A stretch of 64,000 bases of DNA, from positions 1 through 64,000 of the forward strand of contig DDWS01000008.1 in the NCBI GenBank assembly GCA_002347685.1, read 5' to 3'. The DNA is from Syntrophaceae bacterium UBA2280 (lineage in GTDB: Bacteria; Desulfobacterota; Syntrophia; Syntrophales; Smithellaceae). This document shows, piece after piece, positions 7,675-15,728 of this stretch; the stretch's first letter is position 1, and each line of letters begins with the position of its first letter. The notes under the pieces are model-generated. The model saw only the letters and a list, made by a program, of their open reading frames with translations. It did not search any database and had not been told where the DNA came from. The translations under genes and the position numbers were made by a program.

Positions 7675-8670
7675 ATGATCAAGACGGTAATAACAGAAAT
7701 GTTTGGGATCAAGTATCCAATAATATGCGGGGCGATGATGTGGATCAGTAAGCCGAAATTGTGCGCTGCCATATCCAATGCAGGCGGCATGGGGAACCTG
7801 ACTGCCGGGAACTATGATACGGAAAAGGACTTTCGCAAGGCCATTCAAGAGACACGAATTCTTACGGATAAACCCTTTATGATCAACGTGACAATTCTTC
7901 CATCTATTCGAGTCACTCAGGATCACTATAAAATGTATCTTCGTGTCTGCGGCGAGGAACAAGTTGCAGGTATAGAAGTATCAGGTTCCCCAATCGACAA
8001 GGCCGTTGGTCCGGAATACATCAGCATGTTGAAAAAAGCTGGTGTTAAGCTTTTTCATAAAGTGGGTTCAGTGCGCCATGCCCGTCACGCGCAGGAGGTT
8101 GGATATGACGGCGTATATGCCGCTGGTATTGAAGAAGGTGGGCACCCGCTCAATGACGATGTCACGACGATGGTTTTAACAGCGCGCATGGTTGAGGTGC
8201 TATCGATTCCTGTCGTGTCTACCGGCGGTATTGCCAATGGAAAGACCATGGCTGCCGCCATAATGTTAGGTGCCGAGGGGGTCATGATGGCTTCTCGATT
8301 CATGGCTACAGAAGAATGCGAAATCCATAAGAATATAAAAGAAGAAATTATTGCTCGTCAGGAACACCATACAACCCTGATCTGTAAGTCGATTGGTCTG
8401 CAAGGTCGGGCGATAAAGAACGAACTGGTCGAAAAAGTTCTTGAGGTTGAAAGCAGAAACGGCGGTTTGGCTGAGATCATTCCATTGATAGGAGGAGAGA
8501 GAACAAAGACGGCATGGGAAACTGGCGATGTTAATAGTGCGCCCATGATGGTCGGCCAGTCGATTGGTCTCATACATGAAATCCTTTCATGCACAGACCT
8601 TCTTATAAAAATGACCAATGAAGCTGAGGCTCAGATGAAAAGCGTTGCTGAGCGTATTCAGACTGTATAG
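7675..8670 (+). CDS. Nitronate monooxygenase / FabK-like FMN enzyme
   Basis: A 331-residue flavoprotein of the NMO/2-nitropropane dioxygenase superfamily, TIM barrel. The start at ATG 7675 follows GGGAGGAAAATTGC. Recognisable segments are the N-terminal YPIICGAMMWISKPKLCAAIS, the NAGGMGNL loop, the catalytic-region EEGGH (GIEEGGHPL), and the FMN-phosphate loops VSTGGIANG and LGAEGVMMASRF. This fold covers nitronate monooxygenases and FabK enoyl-ACP reductases. The neighbouring CoA ligase makes an enoyl-thioester reductase role as plausible as nitronate oxidation. The choice between them cannot be made from sequence. Confidence 0.85.
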   Translation: MIKTVITEMFGIKYPIICGAMMWISKPKLCAAISNAGGMGNLTAGNYDTEKDFRKAIQETRILTDKPFMINVTILPSIRVTQDHYKMYLRVCGEEQVAGIEVSGSPIDKAVGPEYISMLKKAGVKLFHKVGSVRHARHAQEVGYDGVYAAGIEEGGHPLNDDVTTMVLTARMVEVLSIPVVSTGGIANGKTMAAAIMLGAEGVMMASRFMATEECEIHKNIKEEIIARQEHHTTLICKSIGLQGRAIKNELVEKVLEVESRNGGLAEIIPLIGGERTKTAWETGDVNSAPMMVGQSIGLIHEILSCTDLLIKMTNEAEAQMKSVAERIQTV

Positions 8671-8719
8671 CGAAAATGACCGAAACAGGAGATGAAGTTT
8701 ATCCTTAGAAAGGGAAGAT

Positions 8720-10213
8720 ATGATGAATGATTATGATGTTGTTGTCATCGGTGCCGGGAATGGTGGCCTTACTGCAGCGCTTAGCCTCGCAAAAAATGGA
8801 TGCAAAGTGCTGTTGTTGGAACAGCACAACATCCCTGGGGGATGTGCCACCAGCTTTATCCGGGGTAGGTTCGAATTTGAGGTAGCCCTCCACCAATTGA
8901 GCGGTCTTGGTACTGAGAGCCAGCCCGGTCCATTACGTGACACGTTTAGGCGACTCGGGGTTCTCGATAAACTCGATTTTGTAGAACAGGAAAACTTGTT
9001 CCGGATAGTTCTCCCTGGTAAGTTGGACATTACCTTGAGGGCATGCCGGGATGATATCGTAAGGGTTCTAAAGGATCGTTTTCCTGCCGAGTCCTCAGGG
9101 ATTGATCGATTCTTCAATCTCATGTACTTATTTTCAACTCAGATGATATTCGGTGTTTACAGTCGTGACCCGGAGATTTCCAAAACAAAATATCCCGAAT
9201 TTTTTGAATATGCTGCGCAGGATTTACAGGCGGTTATGGATAAGTATTTATCCGATCCACTCTTAAAATTATCCATCGGAAATTATTGGTCATATCTGGG
9301 TCTTCCTTTCAATAAATTATCGTTCTTGGATTACGCTATTATGCTTTTTTCCTATATCGAACTCAAGCCGTTCCACATCAAAGGCAGCTCACAGGCCTTG
9401 TCCAGTGCTCTTCTTGACGCCTTCCTGAAAGCCGGGGGGGATGTCCGTTTCAACTGTAAGGCAAGGAAAATCGTCGTAAAGGATAAGCAGGTGCAAGGGG
9501 TTGTAACTGCGGATGGTTTTGAGATTAGCACGCGCCACGTCGTTTCCAATGCCAGCACCCTAACAACCTATCTGGAGATGATTGACATAGGAGATCTTCC
9601 AGAAAGTATTATCCAGTCGTTTTCATCACGCACAATCGGGCTTTCCGCATGCGGCCTCTATCTAGGATTTGATTGCGAACCCCAGGATATGGGGGTCACA
9701 GAGAGTACTAACTTTATCTATATGTCTGATGATCTTGACCGGATGTTCCGGCTGGGCAGAACCCTTGAAAAGCCGGAGATGGTTATGTTTTCCTGCTTTG
9801 ATGTGGAAGACCCGAGCTTTTCCCCGACGGGTGCCGCTCAGGGGGCGCTCATGGCGACATCATATGCCGAACCATGGCTTTCCGTACCGCCGAACCAATA
9901 TGCAGAGACAAAATACGAATACACCCAGAACCTCCTTGATATGCTGGACTTGATTTATCCTGATTGCCGCGAACACATTGAGGAAGCCGAAGTATCAACG
10001 CCGCTTACACATATGCGCTATCTTGGGCATCCCGGTGGCGCGATCTATGGACTTGACCAGTACGTCAAGGATACGAACCTTTTTGTATCACCACATTCCG
10101 CCATTAAGGGATTATTTTTTGCCGGCGCCTGGGCGAACTCCGGAGGGTTCCAAGTGACCCTTGCATCCGGGGAGTCGGCGGCGCGTTATGTATTGAAATC
10201 TTTGAATCAGTAA
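8720..10213 (+). CDS. FAD-dependent oxidoreductase, phytoene desaturase/retinol saturase-like
   Basis: A 497-residue flavoprotein of the CrtI/CrtISO/retinol-saturase group (COG1233-like). The N-terminal dinucleotide-binding fold is VVVIGAGNGGLTAALSLAKNG (about 6-26) with the acidic ribose-binding residue in VLLLEQHNIPGGCATSF. The C-terminal FAD motif GLFFAGAWANSGGFQVTLASG is intact. Family members desaturate, saturate or isomerise long conjugated or aliphatic chains, usually hydrophobic. ATG 8720 and the next ATG codon are both served by an AAGGGAAG site. There are no other carotenoid genes in the window, so the substrate is more likely the acyl or isoprenoid compound activated by the first operon gene (inference). 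Confidence 0.87.
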   Translation: MMNDYDVVVIGAGNGGLTAALSLAKNGCKVLLLEQHNIPGGCATSFIRGRFEFEVALHQLSGLGTESQPGPLRDTFRRLGVLDKLDFVEQENLFRIVLPGKLDITLRACRDDIVRVLKDRFPAESSGIDRFFNLMYLFSTQMIFGVYSRDPEISKTKYPEFFEYAAQDLQAVMDKYLSDPLLKLSIGNYWSYLGLPFNKLSFLDYAIMLFSYIELKPFHIKGSSQALSSALLDAFLKAGGDVRFNCKARKIVVKDKQVQGVVTADGFEISTRHVVSNASTLTTYLEMIDIGDLPESIIQSFSSRTIGLSACGLYLGFDCEPQDMGVTESTNFIYMSDDLDRMFRLGRTLEKPEMVMFSCFDVEDPSFSPTGAAQGALMATSYAEPWLSVPPNQYAETKYEYTQNLLDMLDLIYPDCREHIEEAEVSTPLTHMRYLGHPGGAIYGLDQYVKDTNLFVSPHSAIKGLFFAGAWANSGGFQVTLASGESAARYVLKSLNQ

Positions 10214-10231
10214 AAAAGGAGATCATTAGAT

Positions 10232-11392
10232 ATGGCTAAAATTGATTACAGAAAAGACATTCAGGGATATGAGCAGCTTCGGGGAGAAATTGAGATCCTC
10301 AACAAATATGGAACAGACTATGAATCACACAGAGGAAGTGTCACCAGGGTCATTGATCGTTTGCACCCGACACGTCTTCAGTTGAAAGTGTCTGAAATCA
10401 AGAAGGAAACAGGAACAACTAAAACGATTCGCTTCATTTCTTCAGGTAGAAGACTGCCACCTTTCCAGGCAGGCCAATATATAAACCTTTTTGTTAAAAT
10501 CGGAGATGTTAGAACCAGTCGGCCTTATAGTTTGTCATCTGCTCCTCACCAGACCGGCTTTTATGACATCACTGTTAGAAAAGTTGAATCGGGCTTTGTT
10601 TCATCTTACCTGCTTGATGAATTGCAGGTCGGGGATGAGTTGGAAAGTACCGCGCCGGCGGGATACTTTTACCACAATCCCATTTTTCATGGGAAGGATC
10701 TAGTTTTTCTTGCTGGTGGTAGCGGGATAACGCCATTGATGAGTATGATCCGGGAAGTAACGGATCGCGGACTCAACCTCAACATCCATCTCATTTATGG
10801 CAGCCGGAACTACGAGGACATTATTTATTATGATGAGATTGAAGAAAGGGCGGCTCGTCATTCCCAGTTTCGGGTCACTCATGTGATTTCTGAACCTCCA
10901 TCGGATTATACCGGATGTTGTGGTTTCATATCCGCAGATCTCCTAAGGGACGTTCTGGGTGATGTGTCGGACAAGACCTTTTATCTATGCGGTCCCGACG
11001 CAATGTACAGATTTTGCCGCCAGGAACTGTCCAATCTTTGCATTCCAAAAAAGAAAATCAGAAACGAGATGTTCGGGCCGCCTGCTGATATTACGTCCGA
11101 TCAGTATTGGCCCACCCAAATTAATCCCCGAACTACTTTCAAAGTTACCGTTCACAATGGTAAGACCTTTCCTGCTGTTGCAGGAGAAACGCTGATGGCT
11201 TCACTCGAAAGGGCGGGCTTGTCCGTTCCGTCATCCTGCCGATCAGGGGAATGCAGTCTCTGCCGGACCAAATTGCTTTCGGGAACCGTATTCCATCCCC
11301 GCTCAGTGAAATTAAGGAAATCGGATATAAAGTATGGGTATATCCATCCTTGCGTGGCCTATCCCCTCGAGGACCTTCTAATTATCATTTAA
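10232..11392 (+). CDS. FAD/NAD(P)H oxidoreductase with C-terminal 2Fe-2S ferredoxin domain
   Basis: A 386-residue electron-transfer reductase of the FNR superfamily, as used by class IB/III oxygenase reductases. After an N-terminal extension of about 45 residues come the FAD-binding barrel with RPYSLSSAP, the NAD(P)-binding fold LVFLAGGSGITPLMSMI and YLCGPDAMY, then a plant-type [2Fe-2S] domain with CRSGECSLC and the fourth cysteine in HPCVAYP. All four iron ligands are present. It starts 18 bases after the previous gene behind AAAAAGGAG. It probably moves electrons between NAD(P)H and one of the neighbouring flavoenzymes. No oxygenase component is present here, so the electron partner is unknown. 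Confidence 0.9.
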   Translation: MAKIDYRKDIQGYEQLRGEIEILNKYGTDYESHRGSVTRVIDRLHPTRLQLKVSEIKKETGTTKTIRFISSGRRLPPFQAGQYINLFVKIGDVRTSRPYSLSSAPHQTGFYDITVRKVESGFVSSYLLDELQVGDELESTAPAGYFYHNPIFHGKDLVFLAGGSGITPLMSMIREVTDRGLNLNIHLIYGSRNYEDIIYYDEIEERAARHSQFRVTHVISEPPSDYTGCCGFISADLLRDVLGDVSDKTFYLCGPDAMYRFCRQELSNLCIPKKKIRNEMFGPPADITSDQYWPTQINPRTTFKVTVHNGKTFPAVAGETLMASLERAGLSVPSSCRSGECSLCRTKLLSGTVFHPRSVKLRKSDIKYGYIHPCVAYPLEDLLIII

Positions 11393-11494
11393 TCTTTCTA
11401 AAGTTTTCTTTCTATTCATGTGGGGGGAAGAAACACACGGGCAATTAGAAGTAACAGAGTTGAAATAAAAAGTTTCAAGAAAGGGAGAATCATT

Positions 11495-12706
11495 ATGCGC
11501 GAAAAAAAACTTATTTTGGTAATGGTCGTTGTATTATGCGCCGTATTTCTGACGCCTTATGAAGGACTGGCGCAGAAACAAGGGTTTGATGACAAAGAAA
11601 TCAGGATCGGTCAATGGGGACCTCAAACTGGACCGGCTGCTCCTTGGGGAGCTATCGCACGTGGCAGCAAGTTGTTATTTGACCTGGTCAATGAGGAAGG
11701 TGGAATACATGGCAGAAAAATTCGTTATTTCATCCGTGACGACCAGTACAATCCTTCCCAGACAATGGCCGCCGTCAGAGACCTGGTTGACCGCCGGGAC
11801 GTATTTGCCTTTGTGGGCGGAGTCGGAACGGCGCCCGGTCTTGCCGTGCAGGCGTTTCTGAAGCAAAGAGAAATTATTTGGGTCTCCCCCAGCACGGGAG
11901 CCAAGAATTTTTACGAGCCGCACAATCCGTATATTTGGGGTCAATTCGTTTTGTACGAAGATGACGGCAGCATCATTGCCAAGTTTCTCGCAGAAACAAA
12001 AAAATTCAAGAAAATCGGGTTTCTTTACCAGAATGATGACTGGGGCCACGATGTTATGTTAGGCATCAATAAAAGGCTGAAAACATACGGCATGGAGCTG
12101 ATAGCTGCACTTCCCGTCGAACCGATTGAAAGGGATTTGAGCTCCCAGATAACGCGCCTTAGGTCCTCCGGTGTGGAAGTTGTTATCGGTGCGGTGGGGC
12201 CAGTTCAGGCAGGCATTGCCTTGCGTACGGCTGTTGCCATGGGTTTCCGTCCTCAGTGGATTCATTGTTCTAACCTCGTTGACTACGTTCTTATGAACCA
12301 TATTACCGACGGGTTATGGTCCAAGGAAGGTGTCATGAGCACCGCGTTTGCGGAAAATATTTTCGACTATAAGATACCGAGCGTCAATTATTATGCTGAG
12401 GCAGCAAAGAGACTCTCTCCTGGGGAAAGATGGGGAATGTTTTTTGCGGCGGGTATTGTTGTGGCGGAACCCCTGGTTGAAGCGCTGAAAAGAGCTGGAA
12501 GAGAACTGAGCAAGGAAGCCGTAGTAAGGGAACTGAATAACATGACTTTCCAGGGGATAGGCCCCAAAATAAAATGGACGACTACAAATCATCGACCTCC
12601 CCGTGAGCTCCGTATCTGGCAGAGCGGCCCTGGTGGAGAAGTGATTGTCCTTCAGGATTGGACAGTGAACGAGCTGCCCTTGGAGATTGATCGCAAGAAG
12701 AATTAG
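11495..12706 (+). CDS. ABC-type solute-binding protein, branched-chain amino acid (LivK-like) family
   Basis: Periplasmic ligand-binding protein of 403 residues starting at ATG 11495 behind AAGGGAG. A signal peptide is clear (MREKKLILVMVVVLCAVFLT...), with cleavage likely near GLAQ. The mature protein has the type 1 periplasmic-binding fold: EIRIGQWGPQTGPAA, GSKLLFDLVNEEGGIHGRKI, FVGGVGTAPGLAVQ, and KKIGFLYQNDDWG. In many anaerobic degraders such LivK-like proteins bind aromatic or other carboxylic acids rather than amino acids. No permease or ATPase genes are adjacent, so it is either an orphan binding protein or works with a transporter encoded elsewhere. Its place at the end of the operon suggests capture of the pathway substrate. 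Confidence 0.88.
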   Translation: MREKKLILVMVVVLCAVFLTPYEGLAQKQGFDDKEIRIGQWGPQTGPAAPWGAIARGSKLLFDLVNEEGGIHGRKIRYFIRDDQYNPSQTMAAVRDLVDRRDVFAFVGGVGTAPGLAVQAFLKQREIIWVSPSTGAKNFYEPHNPYIWGQFVLYEDDGSIIAKFLAETKKFKKIGFLYQNDDWGHDVMLGINKRLKTYGMELIAALPVEPIERDLSSQITRLRSSGVEVVIGAVGPVQAGIALRTAVAMGFRPQWIHCSNLVDYVLMNHITDGLWSKEGVMSTAFAENIFDYKIPSVNYYAEAAKRLSPGERWGMFFAAGIVVAEPLVEALKRAGRELSKEAVVRELNNMTFQGIGPKIKWTTTNHRPPRELRIWQSGPGGEVIVLQDWTVNELPLEIDRKKN

Positions 12707-12724
12707 AGGAATACGAAGTATGTA

Positions 12725-12763
12725 TGCAGGGGCGGGGGCAAGTTAAAGCTGTCCGCCCCTGCA
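12725..12763 (+). terminator. Strong hairpin ending the acyl-CoA ligase operon
   Basis: TGCAGGGGCGG (12725-12735) pairs perfectly with CCGCCCCTGCA (12753-12763). The tail is AATTAAATAG rather than a T tract, so termination efficiency is uncertain, but the stem is the strongest in this intergenic region. Confidence 0.6.
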
Positions 12764-13056
12764 AATTAAATAGTGTGACCAGTTCTGGCATAGTAATAGC
12801 GGACATCTCGAAAAGCGCGATATAAAGACTTAATTATTTGATGTGAGATATGGCAACACAGAGAAAGTTCTACGTTTCATGTTTAAGTTCCACGTGAGAG
12901 CGCCTTGCCATGCACCCCACGCGAAGGGGATGACGTAGTTCAAAACTTTTAACGTTAAACATATAGCTTTAAACTTAGGCATATCGCCCTGCTTAAAGGC
13001 GTTTCGGATGAAGCAAACAGGATTGTTCAGATCATTGCCGAATCCTTGCGGGGGCT
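12764..13056. other. Intergenic, no gene seen
   Basis: Convergent gap between the operon and the sugar dehydrogenase gene. It has many stop codons in all frames, and I see no hairpin with a T tract and no recognisable RNA. Confidence 0.5.
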
Positions 13057-14280
13057 TTATTTTACTGTCAGACGCCAGATTTCTCCTGCGTCGGTGGCCA
13101 CGTAAAGCGCGCCGTCCGGGCCTGAAACAAGCGAGCGCATGCGCTCAGCCGGTATGCCGGTAACGGTTGTGTTTCCGGTCGCCATGCCGTTTGCGTCCAA
13201 CTCCAGAATCACAATGCGAGCTCCGCGCAAAAAACCGACGGCCAGGCGGCCGTCCCAAGCCTGCCAGTGTTTCCCGCTTAGAAAGACACACGGTCCCATG
13301 CCTTCGGATACACCCTGGTTGTTCCATGAGGGCTTAAGCGCGTCCGGGAAACGGGCAAGGTCCGTCATCGATGTCGGCGTGCCGTCGGGCTTGTTGGAGG
13401 TGTAACCGCAATAATTGCTCGCGCAGGTTACACCGGCTGTGGGTTTGGGATCCCATCCGCCGTTTCCGCCGGCTTTCAGCGGCGTCACTTCGTCGCTGTG
13501 TCCGGGGCCGTGTTCGCAGGCAAACGGCTGCCCGGTGCCGGGCCGAAACGTGATGCCCTGTATGTTGCGGTGGCCGTATGTGAAAATACGCGGATCGCCG
13601 CCGGAAGGCGTCAGGTTTCCCCTGGCTGCAGCCCCGTTGCGATCGATCCGCAGCGTCTTGCCGCCCAGACGGCTGAGATCCTGCGGCAGCGGTCCGTTGT
13701 GGTTGTCGCCGGTTGTCACGTACAAGAATCCGTCTGTGGGGCCAAAGCGAATGCGGCCTCCGCTGTGCGCGCCCGGCCGGCCCCAGAAATTGGCTGACTG
13801 CTTATAAGGAATGTCGGTGACAATGTCGAGGCGCCGGCTGACCCTGGTATAGTCGGCGTCCACGGTCAGGCGCACAACGCGATTTGTTTTGGTGTTGTTG
13901 AGATTCGAGGCTATGTAGACATAAACGAAGCGGTTGTCTTTAAAGTCCGGATCGAGGGCGACGCCAAGCATGCCGCTCTGGCCCTGGCAAAAAAAATCGC
14001 CCGCCTCCAGGGCGGAGCCACTGGTTCCGAACAGACGCCGGATCTTTTCATCAGCCAGACGCACCGACAATCCCCGGCATTTTTCCGTAAACAGCATCGC
14101 GCCGTCGGGTGCAAACGCCAGATCCCAGGGGTTGTTCAGTCCGGACAAAACGATAGTGTGATTCAGCCGCAGTTCGCCGCCATCCGCGGCAACAGAGGTA
14201 TCACGACTGCAATTGACCACAGTCAGCACGAACAAGACTGCGGAAAACACCGTCAACGCTTTTGCGGTCAGTCGGTTCAT
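13057..14280 (-). CDS. PQQ-dependent aldose sugar dehydrogenase-like lipoprotein
   Basis: A 407-residue secreted beta-propeller of the soluble glucose/aldose dehydrogenase family (GSDH), which oxidises sugars with pyrroloquinoline quinone. The N-terminus has a hydrophobic signal and a lipobox ending LTVVNC, so the mature protein is probably a lipid-anchored periplasmic or surface protein. Family motifs are visible: NPWDLAFAPDGAMLFTEK, SGMLGVALDPDF, GAHSGGRIRFGPTDGFLYVTTGDNHNG (the region holding the catalytic His), and GHRNIQGITF. No PQQ biosynthesis genes are nearby, so the cofactor must come from elsewhere or the protein may have lost cofactor binding. It stands alone on the minus strand. 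Confidence 0.88.
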   Translation of the reverse strand: MNRLTAKALTVFSAVLFVLTVVNCSRDTSVAADGGELRLNHTIVLSGLNNPWDLAFAPDGAMLFTEKCRGLSVRLADEKIRRLFGTSGSALEAGDFFCQGQSGMLGVALDPDFKDNRFVYVYIASNLNNTKTNRVVRLTVDADYTRVSRRLDIVTDIPYKQSANFWGRPGAHSGGRIRFGPTDGFLYVTTGDNHNGPLPQDLSRLGGKTLRIDRNGAAARGNLTPSGGDPRIFTYGHRNIQGITFRPGTGQPFACEHGPGHSDEVTPLKAGGNGGWDPKPTAGVTCASNYCGYTSNKPDGTPTSMTDLARFPDALKPSWNNQGVSEGMGPCVFLSGKHWQAWDGRLAVGFLRGARIVILELDANGMATGNTTVTGIPAERMRSLVSGPDGALYVATDAGEIWRLTVK

Positions 14281-14560
14281 TGTTTCCCCCTTGTCTTTAT
14301 GTTGAAAATGCGCCGCTCTTGTGAATCCACAGCGCCGGTTTGGTCGATTAGGCCCGGATATCAGGATGCTAGAAATGGAATACAGGTTGAGGCCCGGACC
14401 ACGGATGTGTTATTGGCAGAGTAATGTCATTTGGTTCAAAAATCAATGGTTGAAATGTTGCTGTGGCGGTCAGCTATCAGCGGACAGCAACCCTTCACCT
14501 TGTGCTTTGTTCCTCGAACTCGTGCTCGTATTCTTTATGTTTGGAGCTTAATGTAGCATT

Positions 14561-15157
14561 ATGACCGTCTCTGGCATCTACAAAAAATTAATTACTCAAG
14601 TGTTTGAGAGTAGACTTGAAAAGCTCCAATCTGAATTTTATATTCAAAGGCAGCCACTTGACGCAAGTGAAGCAGCGCTCTATTTGTCACGATTTCTCGG
14701 CGTTGTCCTACAATCGACATTGGATGCTCTTCCCAATGAAGATGATCGAATTGCACGGCAGATCGAAATATCAAACGCGCTGATCAGATGGCTTGCTGAA
14801 TATGTAAGGGATGCAGAACTTTCTGAGAATCTCATTGCATCGCAGGGTCAAATTCTCACAGCACTATTTGCAAAAAACAATCCTGTTGCTGCTGATCTTA
14901 AAAACCACGTTGCAAAGATTACACCACTTACAGGTTTGTCACAGAGCGAACTTTTTACTGGCAGCAATGTGGGGCTTTCGCTGGAATCGGAAATCAAACG
15001 AGAAATACGCTCCTGTGATGAAATAGGCTGGTTGGTATCATTCTGCTTTTTCATCAACGTTCAGGCAATCACCAAGAGCTCGGTTGATATTATTACGAAA
15101 CGTTTGGTTTTGATGCCCTGTTTCTTTTCTCACCCTTGCAGTTGTTTTACAAAATAG
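14561..15157 (+). pseudogene. Truncated DUF3427-family helicase (N-terminal fragment)
   Basis: The 198-residue reading frame matches the N-terminal part of large DEAD/DEAH helicases that carry a phospholipase-D-like domain and DUF3427. Diagnostic segments are the run from PVAADLKNHV to KITPLTGLSQSELFTGSN, then LSLESEIKREIRSCDEI and WLVSF, which begins the PLD-like domain. Family members exceed 900 residues; here homology ends at about residue 165 and an unrelated hydrophobic, cysteine-containing tail runs to the stop. PLD catalytic motifs and all helicase motifs are absent. It is therefore a decay product of a defence-type helicase. No mobile-element sequence remains next to it. Confidence 0.8.
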
Positions 15158-15242
15158 AACACAAAATCTTCATGTCGGGTGGCGGCAATAAAAGGCTTCA
15201 TTAAATCCGGTATTGCTTCGGGGGGGTGATTTCATAAAAACA

Positions 15243-15272
15243 TTGACATATCGTGATTTTTTGACTTATGCT
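15243..15272 (+). promoter_or_regulatory. Candidate promoter of the SCP2/M24 gene pair
   Basis: TTGACA at 15243-15248 and TATGCT at 15267-15272 are 18 bases apart, about 43 bases before the SCP2 start codon. The -35 is perfect and the -10 matches four of six positions. Confidence 0.45.
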
Positions 15273-15314
15273 TGCGGAAAGAAAAACGCCTCATTAGGCA
15301 GAAGGGGAACCAAT

Positions 15315-15716
15315 ATGGATGAGCAATATGCTTACCTGAGCCCGCAGTGGCGTGAAGAAGCGCTCAAAAGGCTTCAGGCGGAACTCACACCGGAAAAAAT
15401 GAACAAGGTCACCACTTCGATGTCCAACATTTATAAAAATTGTCCCGGTGGCGCGGATATGTTTCTGTTTGTCGAATGCAAAGAGGGGAAAGTAACCCGC
15501 GTGGAAACAGGAACCGGCGAGCCGCCCAAGGCGGAATTTCTCATCACAGGCAATTATGAGACATTTGCCAGAATTTCCCGCGCGGAGCTGGGCGCGCAAA
15601 AAGCGCTGATGACGGGGAAGCTCAAGCTGAAAGGCAACCTGGCCAAAGCGCTGAAACTCGCGGCGGTTTCCGACCGCCTCAACAAGGTTTTAGCGAAGAT
15701 ACCGGCGAATTACTAA
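15315..15716 (+). CDS. SCP2 sterol/lipid-binding domain protein
   Basis: Small soluble protein of 133 residues consisting of one SCP2 domain, a hydrophobic tunnel that binds acyl-CoAs, sterols or similar lipids. Start ATG 15315 is preferred to a longer frame from 15213 because it has an AGGGGAAC site and the upstream residues are not conserved. The C-terminal half contains the typical strand-helix pattern AEFLITGNYETFARISRAELGAQKALMTGKLKLKG, where the GKLKLKGN turn is the most conserved SCP2 segment. It lies 12 bases before the M24 peptidase-like gene and should be co-transcribed. Stand-alone SCP2 proteins in deltaproteobacteria often accompany CoA-linked lipid metabolism. Confidence 0.85.
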   Translation: MDEQYAYLSPQWREEALKRLQAELTPEKMNKVTTSMSNIYKNCPGGADMFLFVECKEGKVTRVETGTGEPPKAEFLITGNYETFARISRAELGAQKALMTGKLKLKGNLAKALKLAAVSDRLNKVLAKIPANY

Positions 15717-15728
15717 CGGAGGCAAAAT

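Noticed and set aside
13057..14280. Long plus-strand frames across the sugar dehydrogenase gene
   Set aside because: They are GC-driven shadows; the minus-strand frame has a signal peptide, lipobox and family motifs.
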